DNA from: Leptospiraceae bacterium
GTDB lineage: Bacteria; Spirochaetota; Leptospiria; Leptospirales; Leptonemataceae
Length of the DNA: 5,963 bases
Direction of reading: 5' to 3'
Assembly (NCBI GenBank): GCA_020440935.1
Contig: JAGRNC010000173.1
Span: forward strand, 1-5,963
The notes beneath the pieces were generated by a model. The model worked only from the letters and a program-made list of their open reading frames with translations, ran no database searches and was not told where the DNA came from. A program made the position numbers and the translations under genes. Numbering within the stretch: position 1 is the stretch's first letter; every line of letters begins with the position of its first letter. Below, piece after piece: positions 5,278-5,963 of this stretch.

Positions 5278-5963
5278 ATGTTTATTGCAGAACATCGAAA
5301 ATTGAGACGCCCCGGCACAAGCGAGGCGCCAGGAGAGGATGAACTCACGTCCGTGTACCTTGCGGGACCCGATGAGTCCATCGAGGCAGAAATCTGCCCG
5401 GAAATCGGATGCACTTGCTTCTCCCTTCGCCTGGGCGGCCAGGAAGTTCTTCATTTTCCATTTAATCTAAATCACTATCGTGCAAGCAAAGACCTGGCCG
5501 GCATCCCGTTGCTGTATCCCTGGGCTAATCGATTGGAAGGTAACTCATTTTCTTTTCGAGGAAAGGAATACCCGCTGGAAGGACCGGACATATACCGCGA
5601 CGGTAATGGACTTCCTATTCATGGACTAATCTTAAAATCGCATTCGTGGAGCCTCAAAGATCTAAATGCCTCCGGAACTTTTGCCCGAGCGTTATTCGAA
5701 TTTGGCGCCGAAGATGCCATGCTGCGAAATCTATTTCCATTTTCGCAGGGAATTGCCCTAACGTTCGAGCTTACCGATGCGGGCTTGCGAATACTACTGG
5801 AGGTGGAGAACCGCGACCGCTCTGCATTTCCGCTGGCGCCAGGCTTTCATCCGTATTTCTCATATGCTGGCTTTGAGCGCGAAGACGTTATCCTTGAAAT
5901 ACCGGCTCGGGAATGTCTGGAGCTGGATAGTCATTATCTACCTACAGGAGAACGCACGGCTAC
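5278..5963 (+). CDS. Aldose 1-epimerase (mutarotase) family protein, N-terminal part
   Basis: The gene runs off the right edge; 228 codons are visible, about two thirds of a usual ~300-residue member. Aldose 1-epimerases interconvert the alpha and beta anomers of free hexoses in the cytoplasm. The match rests on LLYPWANRLEG (78-88, with the Asn-Arg substrate pair), LPIHGL (112-117, with His115 as probable general acid-base partner) and APGFHPYF (187-194, with His191 as the second catalytic histidine). The catalytic glutamate lies beyond the window. The ATG follows the transporter's TGA with one base between (TGAAATG) and has no evident ribosome site, so it is probably translated by coupling with the transporter. 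The first 24 residues are polar and may be dispensable. A hexose-6-phosphate mutarotase role is possible next to a sugar-phosphate carrier, but the motifs look like the free-sugar type. Confidence 0.85.
   Translation, partial: MFIAEHRKLRRPGTSEAPGEDELTSVYLAGPDESIEAEICPEIGCTCFSLRLGGQEVLHFPFNLNHYRASKDLAGIPLLYPWANRLEGNSFSFRGKEYPLEGPDIYRDGNGLPIHGLILKSHSWSLKDLNASGTFARALFEFGAEDAMLRNLFPFSQGIALTFELTDAGLRILLEVENRDRSAFPLAPGFHPYFSYAGFEREDVILEIPARECLELDSHYLPTGERTA

Overview
This window looks like an ordinary housekeeping and metabolic region of a bacterial chromosome with roughly even GC. The strongest organism hint is indirect: a homoserine dehydrogenase, a STAS-domain protein and a DegT-type aminotransferase together with short conserved hypotheticals, plus use of TTG start codons, would fit a spirochaete of the Leptospira/Leptonema/Turneriella kind. 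That assignment is a guess from memory of gene style; nothing here proves it.

Layout. (1) 1-102, + strand: the last 33 codons of phosphatidate cytidylyltransferase (cdsA), recognised from its signature. (2) 201-3763, - strand: a leftward block, read from right to left. It holds a 77-residue unknown protein, homoserine dehydrogenase (hom), a 121-residue protein that looks like a small stand-alone relative of the LigD phosphoesterase domain, then after a 163-base gap a STAS-domain anti-sigma-factor-antagonist-like protein and a DegT/DnrJ/EryC1 PLP aminotransferase. The first three are tightly packed (13-base and 0-base gaps) and the last two are 14 bases apart, so there are probably one or two transcripts. 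(3) 3764-3848: a short divergent intergenic region with an inverted repeat. (4) 3849-5963, + strand: a GlpT-like organophosphate:phosphate antiporter followed one base later by an aldose 1-epimerase that runs off the window.

How the genes may work together. Hom makes homoserine for threonine and methionine. The transporter-epimerase pair suggests uptake and early handling of sugars or sugar phosphates. The aminotransferase family usually makes amino sugars for surface polysaccharide. The STAS protein is probably a phosphorylation-controlled partner-switching regulator, but no kinase or phosphatase partner is in view.

I see no mobile element, CRISPR array, tRNA or rRNA, and no convincing rho-independent terminator. 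I did not find a new multi-gene system. The points most worth following up are the stand-alone LigD_N-like protein coupled to hom, two TTG starts with strong Shine-Dalgarno sites, and the unresolved start of the transporter.
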